From: Kiritimatiellia bacterium
GTDB lineage: Bacteria; Verrucomicrobiota; Kiritimatiellia; CAIVKH01
Reading direction: 5' to 3'
DNA length: 64,000 bases
Assembly: GCA_023953695.1 (NCBI GenBank)
Contig: JAMLJG010000004.1
Location: forward strand, 62,001-126,000
Positions 44,598 to 53,961 of this stretch are shown piece after piece. Every line of letters starts with the position of its first letter. Position 1 is the first letter of the stretch. The translations under genes were made by a program, and so were the position numbers. The notes under the pieces were generated by a model that was given only the letters and a program-made list of their open reading frames with translations, did no database searches and was not told the DNA's origin.

Positions 44598-45947
44598 TCA
44601 GTATTTATATTGGCTGCCGCCAATGAACTCGCGGATGAGCGAATTGCTGGGGATGGGGCTGTCGTCCTCCACGGGCACGATTCCATTGAGCAGCTCATAG
44701 ATGCGCCGCGCGCGGATGTAGGCATCCTGGCGTTTGGGTTCATCCTTGTAGGCCTTCATTGCCTCGGGGAAGTAGTGGAAGAGGCGCGCCTTCAGCACGG
44801 GGATTTCATAGGGCATGGCGCTGTTGACGAGGTGGTCCACTGTTCCGATGAACGGAATGATGTTTTTCAATTCGCTGCGGCGGACGTAGTGCCAGTGCGC
44901 GAGCGTTTGGAGCGGTTGGAGGTTGCGGTGCCAACTATCGCGGATCATGCGGCGCATGAGGCGGTTGTCGGCCCAGCGCATGAAGTTGCCTTGTCCATCG
45001 CGCAGTTGCCCGAGTGTTTCAATATAGAGGCGGAACTTTTTGGAGGCGGGGATGGCGGAGGTCATGGCGTCATACAAGCCGTGCAGACTGTCAATCAACA
45101 GAATCTGGTTCGGCGCGAGAGACATCTCGTGCACATCGAGTGTGCGCTTTCCGGTTTTGAAGTCGTAGTGCGGCGTCTTGATCGTTTTGCCTTCGAGGAG
45201 GGCGTAGAGGTGTTGATTGATGAGCGAGAGGTCGAGCGCTTGCGGCGTCTCGTAGTCGTAGTCGCCGAATTCATCTTTCGGGTGCATTTCGAGGTCGAAG
45301 AAATAGTGGTCAATATTGATGGCCACCAGTTCCATGCCTGCGGCATTGAGCGCCTCGCTCATTTTGATCGTCGTGGTGGTCTTGCCGGACGATGAGGGAC
45401 CCGCGATGATCACGATGCGCACATCGGGCAGACGTGCGATGACCTTCTCCGCGCCCTCGGCGACTTCGGCGAAGTAGCGTTCGTCGCAGTCGCGGACGAG
45501 TTGGGCATATTGGCCGCGCGCGATGATACTGTTGAGTCCGTCCACCGTTTCGCAACCGTGGTCCATATTCCAGCGGAGGACTTCGTAGATCTTTTTGTAG
45601 GGGATGTTGTCGGTCGCTTCGATTTTGGAGTCGCGCCCGGCGCGCTGTTGCGATCGGTTGTGGCGATAGACGATGTAGGCCTTTGCCGTGTGCACGTGGC
45701 CGTTCTTGATCAGAACTTCTTCCACGACATCCTGCACATCCTCCACGCTGGGCGTGGAGTAGGGCCCATAGACCTCGACCAAGCGGCGCTCGACTTCAAT
45801 GGCGAGTTCTTCGGAGAGCTTTCGATCTGTTCCGCCCACCGACGCAGCGGCTTTGAAAATGGCGGTGGCGATCCGGTCTCGATCAAATGCCACAATGTTT
45901 CCGTCGCGCTTGACGATTCGCTCAATCGGGCTGCCCTTGGTGGTCAT
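44598..45947 (-). CDS. ATP-cone domain fused to uridine kinase-like P-loop kinase
   Basis: A 449-residue fusion. Residues ~8-99 (ERIVKRDGNIVAFDRDRIATAIFKAA ... VEDVQDVVEEVLIKNG ... AKAYIVYRHNR) are an ATP-cone, the nucleotide-sensing domain of NrdR and ribonucleotide reductases. After a linker, VRIVIIAGPSSSGKTTTTIKMSEAL (~176-200) is the Walker A of a uridine kinase/phosphoribulokinase-type domain, with NIDHYFFD and YDYETPQALD as in Udk. It may phosphorylate uridine or another metabolite under ATP/dATP control (inference). ATG 45947 is 9 nt from AGGAG; ATG 45953 is only 3 nt away. It is a single gene with its own terminator. Confidence 0.85.
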   Translation of the reverse strand: MTTKGSPIERIVKRDGNIVAFDRDRIATAIFKAAASVGGTDRKLSEELAIEVERRLVEVYGPYSTPSVEDVQDVVEEVLIKNGHVHTAKAYIVYRHNRSQQRAGRDSKIEATDNIPYKKIYEVLRWNMDHGCETVDGLNSIIARGQYAQLVRDCDERYFAEVAEGAEKVIARLPDVRIVIIAGPSSSGKTTTTIKMSEALNAAGMELVAINIDHYFFDLEMHPKDEFGDYDYETPQALDLSLINQHLYALLEGKTIKTPHYDFKTGKRTLDVHEMSLAPNQILLIDSLHGLYDAMTSAIPASKKFRLYIETLGQLRDGQGNFMRWADNRLMRRMIRDSWHRNLQPLQTLAHWHYVRRSELKNIIPFIGTVDHLVNSAMPYEIPVLKARLFHYFPEAMKAYKDEPKRQDAYIRARRIYELLNGIVPVEDDSPIPSNSLIREFIGGSQYKY

Positions 45948-46019
45948 ACGCATCTTCTCCTGTTGGGGCGCCGCCATCAGACGGAACCCGCCTGTTTGCA
46001 CAGAGATACGGTAGCGAAA

Positions 46020-46035
46020 TGCGTTGCGCAACGCA
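46020..46035. promoter_or_regulatory. Perfect 16-bp palindrome upstream of the kinase gene
   Basis: TGCGTTGCGCAACGCA is perfectly self-complementary and sits about 75 bp before the kinase start and 60 bp after the ABC permease stop on the same strand. It could be an operator or the end of the ABC operon. Confidence 0.4.
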
Positions 46036-46096
46036 ACCTCGGAAAGTCGGAATCGTTTGCGAGGGGGGGGAGGCCGATGGGGTGGGCGCGCTCGGG

Positions 46097-47803
46097 TCAG
46101 ATGCGGAAGAGCGCGCCGAGCTTCCTGCCGAGGAGGAGGCTGGCGCCGACGATGGTGACGGCGAGGAATGCCATTGCCCAGACGCCGAGCGCGGAGGCGA
46201 GGTATTGGCCGAGTCCGATGAGTTGGAAGAGTTCGTAGATGGCTTTGGTGATGGGATAGTAGTCGGTGCGTTGAGCGAGCATGATGCTGTCGGAGACTTC
46301 GAGCATGCTGAAGGAGAAGGCGAGCAATGCGCCAGCGATGAGGTTGGCGCTGATGAGCGGCACTGTGATGCGGCGGAGACGGGTTAGAAAACCCGCGCCG
46401 AGGTTAGCTGCGGCTTCTTCGAGCGCGACGGACGTTTGCTGCAGACCTGCCACCGCCGATCGCACCATGTAGGGCAGGCGGCGCATGCTGTAGGCGATGA
46501 CGAGGAAGAGCGTGGGGTTGGCTCGGACATCGAGGAGATTTTTCCAGAAGTCGCTGTTCTTCACCCAATCCATGTTGCTCGCGTGGGCGCTGATGGCGAG
46601 GTAGCCGAAGGCGAGCACGAGGCCCGGCACGGCGAGCGGGAGCATGGCGAGCGCGTCGAGCACGCCGCGTCCGCGAATGTCGGAGCGGACCACAACGAAG
46701 GCGATGGCGATGCCGAGCGCGGCATTGAAGGCGACGGCGAGCGCGGAATAGAAGAGGCTATTGCGGATGCTGCCGATCGTCATTTCATGGCCGAGCGCTT
46801 CGGCGTAGTTGTCGAGCGTGAAGTGTTGAGGAAGGATGGATTGATACCAACTGCCGGGCGTCGCGAAGCTGGTGGCGAGGACGCCGAGGTGCGGGGTCAT
46901 GGCGACGAAAATGACCGCGAGAAAGGGCAGGGCGACAAGGAAGCCGCGCCAGCCGCGCACCGGTCGCGCGACGGTTGCGACGGTGGCCTTGCCTTGCATC
47001 GCGTGAGCCTGGCGTCCGAGTGTGAGTTTGCCCGCGGTGTAGAGCAGGGCGCTGGAGACGAGCATCACAAAGACGAGGGCATAAGGGAATGGATTGGCGC
47101 CGATTTCTTTCAGCGCATCGAACACCTGGACCGGGGCGCATCGGGTGTAGTTCAGGATGAGCGGCGTGCCCAGTTCCGTGAAGCTCCAGATGAAGACGAG
47201 TGTGCCGCCCGCGAAGAGGCCGGGCATCATCAGCGGCAGCGTGATGCGGCGAAACTTGGTGAATCCCTTGCACCCGAGATTGGCGGCCGCCTCCTCCATT
47301 GCCGGATCCACATTCGCGAGCGCGGCGCTCGCGTTGAGGTACATGATCGGATAGAGGCCCAGCGCCTGCAGCACAATGACGCCGCCGTATTGCATCTGGC
47401 CGAGCCAGTCCACCGGGCCGATGCCGAGGAGTGTGTTGAGGCCCCCATACGGTCCGAGGACTTGTTGAAAGCCGATTGCGCCGACGAAGGGGGGGAGCAC
47501 CATGGGGACGAGTATCAGGCTGCCGATCCATCTTTTGCCGGGAAAGTCGTAGCGGTTGGTGAGCCATGCCAGTGGCAGGGCGATCAGGATGACAAGCGCC
47601 GTGGTGCCGAGCGCGATCCGAAAGCTGTTGAAGAGCCCTTCCGCATAGATGGGATTCTGAAAGACTCCGATGAGATAGCGGAGCGTGAAGTGGCCGCTGT
47701 CGGAGAAGCCGCCGCGAATGACGATGCCGAGCGGCGCGAGAAAGAAGGCCGCGAAGAGGAGCGAGACGACGGCGAAAATTATGCGCGAGAGGCCGCGATT
47801 CAT
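46097..47803 (-). CDS. ABC transporter permease, Fe3+ (FbpB-like) type, two fused halves
   Basis: A 568-residue inner-membrane permease with about 12 helices and two binding-protein-dependent permease domains. The EAA loops are EEAAANLGCKGFTKFRRITLPLMMPGL in the first half and EEAAANLGAGFLTRLRRITVPLISANL in the second; these contact the ATPase. Such duplicated permeases belong to ferric iron, thiamine or aminoethylphosphonate importers. The ATG at 47803 overlaps the binding-protein stop by 4 bp (ATGA). It is the last of three genes (ATPase, binding protein, permease). Confidence 0.88.
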   Translation of the reverse strand: MNRGLSRIIFAVVSLLFAAFFLAPLGIVIRGGFSDSGHFTLRYLIGVFQNPIYAEGLFNSFRIALGTTALVILIALPLAWLTNRYDFPGKRWIGSLILVPMVLPPFVGAIGFQQVLGPYGGLNTLLGIGPVDWLGQMQYGGVIVLQALGLYPIMYLNASAALANVDPAMEEAAANLGCKGFTKFRRITLPLMMPGLFAGGTLVFIWSFTELGTPLILNYTRCAPVQVFDALKEIGANPFPYALVFVMLVSSALLYTAGKLTLGRQAHAMQGKATVATVARPVRGWRGFLVALPFLAVIFVAMTPHLGVLATSFATPGSWYQSILPQHFTLDNYAEALGHEMTIGSIRNSLFYSALAVAFNAALGIAIAFVVVRSDIRGRGVLDALAMLPLAVPGLVLAFGYLAISAHASNMDWVKNSDFWKNLLDVRANPTLFLVIAYSMRRLPYMVRSAVAGLQQTSVALEEAAANLGAGFLTRLRRITVPLISANLIAGALLAFSFSMLEVSDSIMLAQRTDYYPITKAIYELFQLIGLGQYLASALGVWAMAFLAVTIVGASLLLGRKLGALFRI

Positions 47804-49623
47804 GGCGAAGGTTCTCCGGTGCGGAGCGCGGCGAGGGCCCGCGCGTAGTTGGCTCGATAGAACCGCGTCCAGTCGCGGAGGTATTCGAGTCGGTTGACCG
47901 TGCGCGCGATGCGCGGTGCGGAGCGCCATGTGACCGGCTCGGGTTGCGTGGGCAATTCTCTCACAATGCCGAGCGCTCTTTCTCGCGCGGCGGAATCGCT
48001 CTCTGCGTTGGCTGCCGTCCAAACGCGCTGCAGCTCGCGGGACGCATCGAGGCACATGGCTCGAATCAAATCGCTGTGCACAGTGAAGAAGGCGGCGGTC
48101 CAGCGCGGGCGATAGGTGAAGCGTTTGTTGACGCTGTAGGGGTTGATTTGCGGATCGGCGAGGTTGTCCATCGCATAGCGGAGGTGCTGTTCGTGCTGCG
48201 CTTGGATGGAGGGATCCGACGAGGGGAAGAATGAGCGGCGGATGGGGATTCTGCGCAGGGCATATTTGATCGGGCCGCCCGGCGAGCCGGGACGATAGGT
48301 CCAGAGCTTCTGTCCGTCGTCGGTCAGGACAAACTCGATGAAGCGGATGGCCAGGTCGCGATGCGGTGCGCCGCGCAGCAGGCTGATGGGATCGCTACTT
48401 GCGCTGGAGCCACCTTCTGGTGTGACAAAACTCATGCGCTCGCGGCCGTTTTCGTCGAGCGCGTTTTGCGCTTGGAATCGGCTATAGAAATCAATCGCGA
48501 TCCCGGCTGCGGCTGCGCCTGCGCTGACATCAATGGGGACGCGGCTCGCCGCATCGGTGAAATAGCGCGCATTGGCGCCGATTTGCTGCACGAGCCAGAG
48601 CCCATCGCGCCAACCGCGTTCCAGCGCCGTTTGATACGCCGCGGGAACGGCAGCGGGCAATTCGCCGGGAGGCAGTTTTGCGGTGGCGATGGCTTCTTCG
48701 TGGCGCGCGATGTCGGCGTCGCTAAAGCCTGCGGCGCGGATGGCGTTGTAGCACTGCTGGTGAATAATCAACTCGAACGCTTTGGCGATGCTTCCGCTCT
48801 TGGTGGGATCGGCGACCCCGAGTTGGCGGGCGTAGCGCGGGTCGGCGAGGTCTTCCCATCGCTGTGGGGCGGTCTGAATGCCGAGGTCGCGCAGGCGATC
48901 GCTATTGAAGCAGATGCCGAACGTGCTCACGGCAGTGCCGAAGAATGTGTCGCTGCGCCAGCGCTCGCCGCCGAGAGTGGCGGGGAGCATTTCGCGGCCC
49001 TGCGCATCGGTGAAGAGACCCGCGGGCGGCGCATCGGGTGGCCAGGGCGCGACGGTGAGGCCCTCGCCGAACGCTTTGAGGTGGTCGTATGCGCCGCCGC
49101 CCATCAGGAGATCAATTTGCGCGCTGAACTGCGTTGGGTCGTCGGTGGTGCGGAATTGTTGGTAGAGGTTACGCAGTGATTCCCAGCGGGCCATTTCGCG
49201 TTCAATCCGGCGCTCAGATTCTTCCGCCGTCTCGCCCTTGCGCGGCGCGAGGGGGGGCGGGCGCTGCGTGTCGAAGCGGGGATTGGTCAGCGCCTCGCCA
49301 GCGCCCGAGAGCCACGTGTGGCCGAGTCCGGTCCACCAGCCGCGCGCGGCGGCGATATAGGATGCGCTCAAGTAGCGGTTGATTTCCGATGCGCCGCCAA
49401 TGGCGCGCCAGTCAATCTTGACCGGTGTTCCGAATCGCTCCTCGTGCCACTTGGAAAATGCGTGAGAGAACTCGAATCGAATCGCCTCGTTGTGGGGGCT
49501 GACGATGATCAGCACGGGGTCGCCGGGTTGCCAGTTGGATTGTTCGGCGGGAGGGCGCAGTGCGAAGGGCAGTGCGATCACGGCGGCGGCGGCGAAAAGG
49601 ATGGCGAAGTTGCGCTTCTTCAT
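47800..49623 (-). CDS. ABC transporter solute-binding protein (iron-type cluster)
   Basis: A 607-residue periplasmic protein with N-terminal signal MKKRNFAILFAAAAVIALPFALRPPA. Segments VLIIVSPHNEAIRFEFSHAFSKWHEERFGTPVKIDW and GTAVSTFGICFNSDRLRDLGIQTAPQRWEDLADPRYARQLGVADPTKSG are those of type 2 periplasmic binding proteins of the FbpA/PotD group. It is much longer than the ~330 residues usual there, with an added C-terminal helical part (residues ~480-607). The ligand is unknown. It starts 11 bp after the ATPase stop and overlaps the permease by 4 bp. Confidence 0.8.
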   Translation of the reverse strand: MKKRNFAILFAAAAVIALPFALRPPAEQSNWQPGDPVLIIVSPHNEAIRFEFSHAFSKWHEERFGTPVKIDWRAIGGASEINRYLSASYIAAARGWWTGLGHTWLSGAGEALTNPRFDTQRPPPLAPRKGETAEESERRIEREMARWESLRNLYQQFRTTDDPTQFSAQIDLLMGGGAYDHLKAFGEGLTVAPWPPDAPPAGLFTDAQGREMLPATLGGERWRSDTFFGTAVSTFGICFNSDRLRDLGIQTAPQRWEDLADPRYARQLGVADPTKSGSIAKAFELIIHQQCYNAIRAAGFSDADIARHEEAIATAKLPPGELPAAVPAAYQTALERGWRDGLWLVQQIGANARYFTDAASRVPIDVSAGAAAAGIAIDFYSRFQAQNALDENGRERMSFVTPEGGSSASSDPISLLRGAPHRDLAIRFIEFVLTDDGQKLWTYRPGSPGGPIKYALRRIPIRRSFFPSSDPSIQAQHEQHLRYAMDNLADPQINPYSVNKRFTYRPRWTAAFFTVHSDLIRAMCLDASRELQRVWTAANAESDSAARERALGIVRELPTQPEPVTWRSAPRIARTVNRLEYLRDWTRFYRANYARALAALRTGEPSP

Positions 49624-49634
49624 GGCGGGCGCGA

Positions 49635-50726
49635 TCAGCTCGCCAGCAGCACCGCGTTGGCGGGGCGGAACCAGAGCTGTACTTCCTTCGCTTCGCACTC
49701 GTGCCCGATGAGCTTGGGGTTCAACTCGAAGGCCTTGAGCGCGAGGGGCGAACCGTTTGCTGTGGGGAGCGCGATGTGGTGCTGCGCGATCTCGCCCAGA
49801 TAGAGCGTGTCCCGAAGCTGACCGCGCAGGACATTGGTCGGGTCTTTGGGTTCGGTTCCGACATGGATGACTTCGGGGCGGAGCGAGAGCGTGACGGCTT
49901 GATTCTGCGCGAGCGGTTCGGCGGGGAGGGCGGTGCTTGCAATGGCGCCCACAGCGGTTTCGACGATGGCCGTTCCGTTGGAAGCGGAGCGGATGCGCCC
50001 TTCAATGAAGTTGGTTTCGCCGATGAAGTTGGCGACAAAGCGCGAGGTGGGTTTGCGATAGATCTCTTGGGGCGATCCGCATTGTTGAATGACACCCCGG
50101 TCGAGGATGGCCATTCGGTCGGCGATCGCGAGCGCTTCCTTCTGGTCGTGTGTGACGTAGATGGCCGTGAGGCCCGCGTGTTTGCAGATGCGGCGGATTT
50201 CCGCACGCATATCGTGGCGCAATTTGGCATCCAGATTGGAAAGCGGTTCATCGAGAAGGATGCACTGCGGGCGAATGACGAGTGCGCGCGCGAGGGCGAC
50301 GCGCTGTTGCTGGCCGCCCGAGAGCTCGTTGGGCTTGGCCGCAGCGCGGTCGGCCATTTGAACCATCGCGAGCGCCTCGGCGACGCGCTGCTGGATTTCC
50401 GCGCGCGTGCATTTGCGCAATTCAAGGCCGAATGCGACGTTTTGCGCGACGGTCATGTGGGGCCAAAGCGCGTAGCTTTGGAAGACCATGCCCGTATCGC
50501 GCTCGTCCGGCGCGAGATGGGTGACATCGCGGTCGCCGATGTGGATGGAGCCCTCCTCTGGGGTGTAGAACCCAGCGATGGATCGGAGGAGTGTGGTTTT
50601 TCCGCAGCCACTTGGGCCGAGCAGGAAGAAGAGCTCTCCGGGCTCGATGTCGAGCGAGATCCGGTTGACTGCGGTGATGGAACCGAAACGCTTGGTTACT
50701 TCTTTGAGACGAATCGCTACTGGCAT
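49635..50726 (-). CDS. ABC transporter ATP-binding protein (FbpC/PotA type)
   Basis: A 363-residue ATPase. Walker A is LLGPSGCGKTTLLRSI, the Q-loop VFQSYALWPHMTV, the signature LSGGQQQRVALARALV, Walker B ILLDEPLSNLDAKLR and the H-loop YVTHDQKEAL. The C-terminal TOBE region (~270-363; FVANFIGETNFIEG, LSLRPEVI) is as in FbpC/PotA/UgpC. It is the first gene of the importer operon. ATG 50726 is preferred over GTG 50732 because GGAG lies 7 nt before it. That GGAG falls within a 9-bp hairpin, so translation may be controlled. Confidence 0.92.
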   Translation of the reverse strand: MPVAIRLKEVTKRFGSITAVNRISLDIEPGELFFLLGPSGCGKTTLLRSIAGFYTPEEGSIHIGDRDVTHLAPDERDTGMVFQSYALWPHMTVAQNVAFGLELRKCTRAEIQQRVAEALAMVQMADRAAAKPNELSGGQQQRVALARALVIRPQCILLDEPLSNLDAKLRHDMRAEIRRICKHAGLTAIYVTHDQKEALAIADRMAILDRGVIQQCGSPQEIYRKPTSRFVANFIGETNFIEGRIRSASNGTAIVETAVGAIASTALPAEPLAQNQAVTLSLRPEVIHVGTEPKDPTNVLRGQLRDTLYLGEIAQHHIALPTANGSPLALKAFELNPKLIGHECEAKEVQLWFRPANAVLLAS

Positions 50727-50729
50727 AGG

Positions 50730-50758
50730 CACGCTCCACGGCGAATGGATGGAGCGTG
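50730..50758 (-). promoter_or_regulatory. Hairpin sequestering the Shine-Dalgarno of the ABC importer operon
   Basis: A perfect 9-bp inverted repeat (CACGCTCCA at 50730-50738 and TGGAGCGTG at 50750-50758 on the plus strand) with an 11-nt loop. On the minus-strand mRNA the arm nearest the start contains the GGAG used by the ATPase gene and ends 3 nt before the ATG. Confidence 0.5.
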
Positions 50759-50819
50759 GCTGGAATGCGAAGGTGGGTCAAGAATCAGTCGTCGCCATCT
50801 GCTGATTTGTGCCGTTTTC

Positions 50820-51452
50820 TCAGATCGTTGCGTTTGGAAGTTGGGTGGAGGGTGCGCCGTCCTTCTTTTGGAGAGAGAGGCGGCCGATGGGAGATTTGCC
50901 TTCATACCAAAGTTCGAAATCAGTGCGCTCCTCTGGAGTGGGTTGGAACGGCTCGATTTCGGTGAAGCGATTGTCGCCGCGCAGAATGCCGCAGATTTCC
51001 TGAAAATATTCCTGGTGATCCGTGGCGATGTGGACGATGCCGCCGGGTTGCAGTGTTCGGTGGAGGGCGTCAATGAAGCGCGGATTGAAGATTCGATTGG
51101 TGTGGTGCCGTTTCTTGGGCCACGGGTCGGGGAAGAAGATGTAATAGGTGCGGATGGACGCGGTCGGCATCAGGTAGGCCACGGCGTAATAGCCCTCGAT
51201 GCGGAGGAGGCGGATGTTGTCGAGCCCGTGTCGGCGCGCGCGGTTGTCTATCTTGCGGATGCGGCGCAGCATGCGATCAATTCCGAGGAAGTTCACGTCG
51301 GGATGCGTTCGCGCCCGCTCCAGCAGGAATCGGCCCTTGCCGCAGCCGAGGTCCACCTCAATGGGCTGGGGGCGCGAGAAGAATGGGGCCAATGGCAGGG
51401 GGTTGAGCCAATCGGTCGGAACGATTCGAGTGCTGGCGATTTGCGGTTGCAT
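50820..51452 (-). CDS. trmB: tRNA (guanine-N7-)-methyltransferase TrmB
   Basis: Methylates G46 of tRNA using S-adenosylmethionine. The 210-residue protein has the SAM-binding EVDLGCGKGRFLLERA, FLGIDRM, and the family signature YIFFPDPWPKKRHHTNRIFNPRF, with TDFELWYEGK near the C-terminus. ATG 51452 (MQPQIASTRIVP) is chosen over an upstream in-frame start that would precede the promoter. It is divergent from pyrG, and the ABC importer operon follows it on the same strand after 93 bp. Confidence 0.94.
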   Translation of the reverse strand: MQPQIASTRIVPTDWLNPLPLAPFFSRPQPIEVDLGCGKGRFLLERARTHPDVNFLGIDRMLRRIRKIDNRARRHGLDNIRLLRIEGYYAVAYLMPTASIRTYYIFFPDPWPKKRHHTNRIFNPRFIDALHRTLQPGGIVHIATDHQEYFQEICGILRGDNRFTEIEPFQPTPEERTDFELWYEGKSPIGRLSLQKKDGAPSTQLPNATI

Positions 51453-51461
51453 GGAGCGGGG

Positions 51462-51490
51462 AGAATAGCGGGGCGCGCGCAGAATGCCAA
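51462..51490 (-). promoter_or_regulatory. Candidate sigma70 promoter of trmB
   Basis: TTGGCA (51490-51485), a 17-bp spacer and TATTCT (51467-51462) on the minus strand, with the start of trmB about 10 nt downstream of the -10. Confidence 0.55.
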
Positions 51491-51502
51491 AAACTGAATT
51501 AA

Positions 51503-53194
<1,692 letters not shown>

Positions 53195-53267
53195 ATATTC
53201 ACGCGATTCAATTTGAGTGCTGGACGTTGCGTTCGTCGCTGAATAGCATGCATCCGGAGGGTTGCGT

Positions 53268-53894
53268 ATGAGTGCTTCAGCAAATTCGTTAGTAGCCGCA
53301 ATCGTATCGCCGCAGCCGGATGTAGCGCAGGCATTTATTGAGAGACTGTCCGGTGCGGGTGCGAAGAACGGGTTGGTGGATCTCAGCCATCAAATGCATG
53401 TGGTGGTGGAGATCCCCGCCGCAGAACCGGAGGAAACCTTTGTCGCGCAGGTCAAGAGCGCAGATTTTTCTGTCATGCTTCTTCGATTTGTGGACGAGGC
53501 AACGCTGAACGTGGCGCGCGCCATGTTGCGTATGCTTCCGGCATCCGTACAGGGGCGCATTCACTTCGTCCTCGCCCGGGAACCGGGCGAGCTGGAGTTC
53601 AAGCTGAGCTGCCCGCAGTGCGGCCAAAAGTTGATGATCAAGGACGCGTTGGCGTTTCGGCGAACCCAGTGTCCGCGCTGCAAGCACCCGTTCACCATTC
53701 CCGGTCAGACCGATCTCGTTCGGCGTGAGTTGTTGATTCCCGCCAATCACAACATCGGTCGCGTTGATCTTGGGGACCAAGAGTCCTGCCTCAATGCCCT
53801 GCGCAACGCCTACCGCCAGGCGGGGGGTGCGCGTCCGGAGGAGAAGAGCACAACCATGCGGTTGGACGATCTGCTTCCCGGCGACGTCGGTTGA
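53268..53894 (+). CDS. Uncharacterised protein with a two-CxxC zinc ribbon
   Basis: A 208-residue cytoplasmic protein between pyrG and carA. Residues ~1-105 (VAAIVSPQPDVAQAFIERLSGAG ... FVDEATLNVARAMLRMLPASVQGRIHFVLARE) form an unassigned alpha/beta region. CPQCGQKLMIKDALAFRRTQCPRCKHPFTIP (about 115-145) is a zinc ribbon of the MJ0042/double-CxxC type. A short C-terminal tail (SCLNALRNAYRQ) follows. ATG 53268 has GGAGG 7 nt upstream; TTG 53262 is an unlikely alternative. I do not recognise a function. Zinc ribbons of this kind bind nucleic acid or protein partners. Confidence 0.75.
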   Translation: MSASANSLVAAIVSPQPDVAQAFIERLSGAGAKNGLVDLSHQMHVVVEIPAAEPEETFVAQVKSADFSVMLLRFVDEATLNVARAMLRMLPASVQGRIHFVLAREPGELEFKLSCPQCGQKLMIKDALAFRRTQCPRCKHPFTIPGQTDLVRRELLIPANHNIGRVDLGDQESCLNALRNAYRQAGGARPEEKSTTMRLDDLLPGDVG

Positions 53895-53961
53895 GCGATC
53901 CAATTCTTTTTGGTATCTCGCTTGCAATCGGAGGGCACATTCGCTTTTCTCTCCGTTCGAG

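Noticed and set aside
46436..47848. A 470-codon plus-strand frame opposite the ABC permease
   Set aside because: Composition (Glu/Arg/Gly-rich) is the antisense image of a hydrophobic membrane protein.
49560..51497. A 645-codon open frame on the plus strand opposite the ABC ATPase and trmB
   Set aside because: It is a shadow of three well-supported minus-strand genes, has low-complexity composition and no recognisable domain; long antisense frames are common in GC-rich DNA.
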